27,779 nucleotides of DNA, taken from positions 1 through 27,779 of IMG/VR virus record IMGVR_UViG_3300042453_001855; one strand, written 5' to 3'. The first letter of the stretch is position 1. Each line of letters starts with the position of its first letter. Shown here piece after piece: positions 26,975-27,779 of the stretch. Below the pieces are notes generated by a model that had not been told where the DNA came from, did not search any database, and worked only from the letters and a program-made list of their open reading frames with translations. The DNA comes from a virus. A program made the position numbers and the translations under genes.

Positions 26975-27007
26975 TGGTTTTCTCCAAATATGTTCTATTA
27001 CTAAAGA

Positions 27008-27015
27008 TATTTATA
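27008..27015 (-). promoter_or_regulatory. T4-type late promoter
   Basis: TATAAATA, exact T4 late consensus, 34 bp before the 26974 gene. It directly abuts the T-tract of the terminator at 27016-27046. Confidence 0.75.
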
Positions 27016-27046
27016 AAAAAAGGAGAAGTAACATCACTTCTCCTTT
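27016..27046 (-). terminator. Rho-independent terminator overlapping a stop codon
   Basis: AAAGGAGAAGT / ACTTCTCCTTT stem of 11 bp with 6-nt loop, followed on the minus strand by a T-tract that runs into the late promoter. The stop codon of the 59-aa membrane gene (27034-27036) sits in the loop/stem junction. Confidence 0.85.
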
Positions 27047-27213
27047 GATTTATTTTTACTTGTTACTGCTATCAAAAAATGATGAATAAACTGATATAAA
27101 GTATTCTCTTTTATATTTGGATTTCTTCCAATATACTCGGACAAAGCATAAAGTATCGCAAATAATATAGTTAGTCCACTATTTAAAAGTAAACAACTAT
27201 ACCAAGTAATCAC
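27034..27213 (-). CDS. 59-residue membrane protein
   Basis: GTG start at 27213 overlapping the previous stop (GTGA). N-terminal hydrophobic segment WYSCLLLNSGLTILFAILYAL, then SEYIGRNPNIKENTLYQFIHHFLIAV. The SEYIGRNPxIKENTLYQ motif resembles small cyanophage proteins I recall. Likely inner membrane; function unknown. Confidence 0.65.
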   Translation of the reverse strand: MITWYSCLLLNSGLTILFAILYALSEYIGRNPNIKENTLYQFIHHFLIAVTSKNKSKEK

Positions 27214-27389
27214 TTACAATCTTTAAGAAGAGCAGTTCTTACGAGTTCTACAAGTTTATCATCAACATCGTTGTCGGTTGACTTTGCATACTTTTCAAGA
27301 AGATGAACTACAAAGCTTTTGACTTCGCAACTCTTCCAAAACCATCCTACAACTACTTCACCACCTTTAAGTAAAATGTTCCAGTTCAT
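27210..27389 (-). CDS. 59-residue hypothetical protein
   Basis: ATG at 27389 with GGAGG 7 nt before it. Starts MNWNILLKGGEVVVGWFWKSCE and ends in a helix LVELVRTALLKDCK. Preceded by a late promoter at 27421-27428. Predicted soluble or peripheral. No known family. Confidence 0.7.
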   Translation of the reverse strand: MNWNILLKGGEVVVGWFWKSCEVKSFVVHLLEKYAKSTDNDVDDKLVELVRTALLKDCK

Positions 27390-27420
27390 TGTTCTTCCTC
27401 CTTATGGAAGTGGTTGTAAG

Positions 27421-27428
27421 TATTTATA
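27421..27428 (-). promoter_or_regulatory. T4-type late promoter
   Basis: TATAAATA on the minus strand, 32 bp before the ATG at 27389. Confidence 0.7.
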
Positions 27429-27430
27429 TT

Positions 27431-27559
27431 TTACTCTTTGTCAATAGAGTCGGATTGTATCTCTAAGTGTGCTAACCGAAGTATATAGTAAATTGTCCAT
27501 GCAGTAAAAGCAAGCCCACAAGAAAGAATAATAAAAACTCCCCAAGGAAACTCATTCAT
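27431..27559 (-). CDS. 42-residue membrane protein
   Basis: ATG 27559 overlaps the upstream stop as ATGA. MNEFPWGVFIILSCGLAFTAWTIYYIL is one membrane span, followed by a short charged tail (RLAHLEIQSDSIDKE). Coupled to the virion-like gene before it. Function unknown. Confidence 0.65.
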   Translation of the reverse strand: MNEFPWGVFIILSCGLAFTAWTIYYILRLAHLEIQSDSIDKE

Positions 27560-27779
27560 CTCTGTTCAATCCAGTTCAATACTGCAAGTGCTTTTTTGTT
27601 AGTATTAGGACTTGCACAAACAAGAGTATAAGTGTCACTAATTGTTCCAATGCCACTTCTACCTAACTGAAGTGCTGCTTTAATATCAAGATCAACTAAC
27701 GCACCACTACCATTAATTACAAAACCACTCAAAAGATCACTTCCACCAGATACTGCAGTTTGAGTGATATTATACTGCA
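27556..27779 (-). CDS. C-terminus of a virion-like protein (5' part beyond window)
   Basis: 74 codons of an open frame running off the window, ending TGA at 27556-27558. Sequence QYNITQTAVSGGSDLLSGF...DIKAALQLGRSGIGTISDTYTLVCASPNTNKKALAVLNWIEQR, Ala/Gly/Ser/Thr-rich. Probably a structural protein; only the tail is visible. Confidence 0.65.
   Translation of the reverse strand, partial: QYNITQTAVSGGSDLLSGFVINGSGALVDLDIKAALQLGRSGIGTISDTYTLVCASPNTNKKALAVLNWIEQR

Noticed and set aside
1-27779. Integrase, attachment site or lysogeny genes
   Set aside because: None seen; content fits a lytic T4-like phage, although the window is only part of the genome.

Overview
This window reads as a piece of a T4-like cyanophage (a myovirus of cyanobacteria, probably Synechococcus or Prochlorococcus). 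The evidence is a host-type pstS and a cyanobacterial SLH-OprB porin, the class Ia ribonucleotide reductase genes nrdA and nrdB behind a T4 gp61-like primase, two tail-fibre-like proteins beginning M(S/A)RxGINTG, sites matching the T4 late promoter TATAAATA, many small ATGA-overlapping genes, and a very large tRNA array. I cannot name the phage, and host range is inferred from gene content.

Layout. 1-2640 (minus strand): 5' part of pstS, then a complete porin gene. The two genes share a 20-bp block around the start codon, and each has 11-bp-periodic CTTAA-type repeats upstream that look like host Pho boxes. 2645-6326 (minus): 23 tRNA genes covering 19 amino acids (no Val seen), interrupted by an HNH nuclease gene, by structured spacers and by a 32-codon ORF with its own promoter and terminator. 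Several tRNAs are odd: a Pro-like tRNA with a 20-nt anticodon loop, a class-I tRNA with a Leu GAG anticodon, a Met tRNA with an initiator-like C1xC72 end, a Trp tRNA with acceptor U-U mismatches, and a Tyr tRNA with divergent D and T loops. 6394-9913 (minus): tail lysozyme, small ORFs, a GIY-YIG nuclease, an Ala/Pro-rich virion-like protein and a membrane-anchored protein.

9986-13177 (plus): tail-fibre-like protein, a subtilisin-family protease and a small conserved-looking protein. 13174-14465 (minus): papain-like C39-type peptidase coupled by ATGA to a GH24 lysozyme, beside a divergent HExxH protein (plus). 15050-20281 (minus strand, transcribed from high to low coordinates): a long tail-fibre protein, a glycine-rich adhesin-like protein, a small protein, a 2OG-Fe(II) oxygenase and a sulfotransferase-like protein. 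The long fibre shares diverged modules with the plus-strand fibre, so the two copies are inverted relative to each other.

20314-26974 (minus): 26411-26974 structural protein, two small hypothetical genes, an XhlA-like coiled-coil/membrane protein, primase, nrdA, nrdB, and a hypothetical protein. A perfect TTGACA-N17-TATAAT promoter lies inside the XhlA-like gene and should drive primase-nrdA-nrdB. 27034-27779 (minus): three small ORFs and the C-terminus of a virion-like protein.

Two promoter classes recur. Sigma70-type sites (TTGACA or TTGACT, always exactly 17 bp, then a good -10) sit in front of tRNA segments, the porin and primase-nrd. T4-late-like (T/C)(A/T)AAATA sites sit in front of structural or lysis genes. 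This fits host-RNA-polymerase early transcription of tRNA and nucleotide-metabolism genes and late transcription of virion genes. All functional calls are from motifs read by eye; no database search was run.
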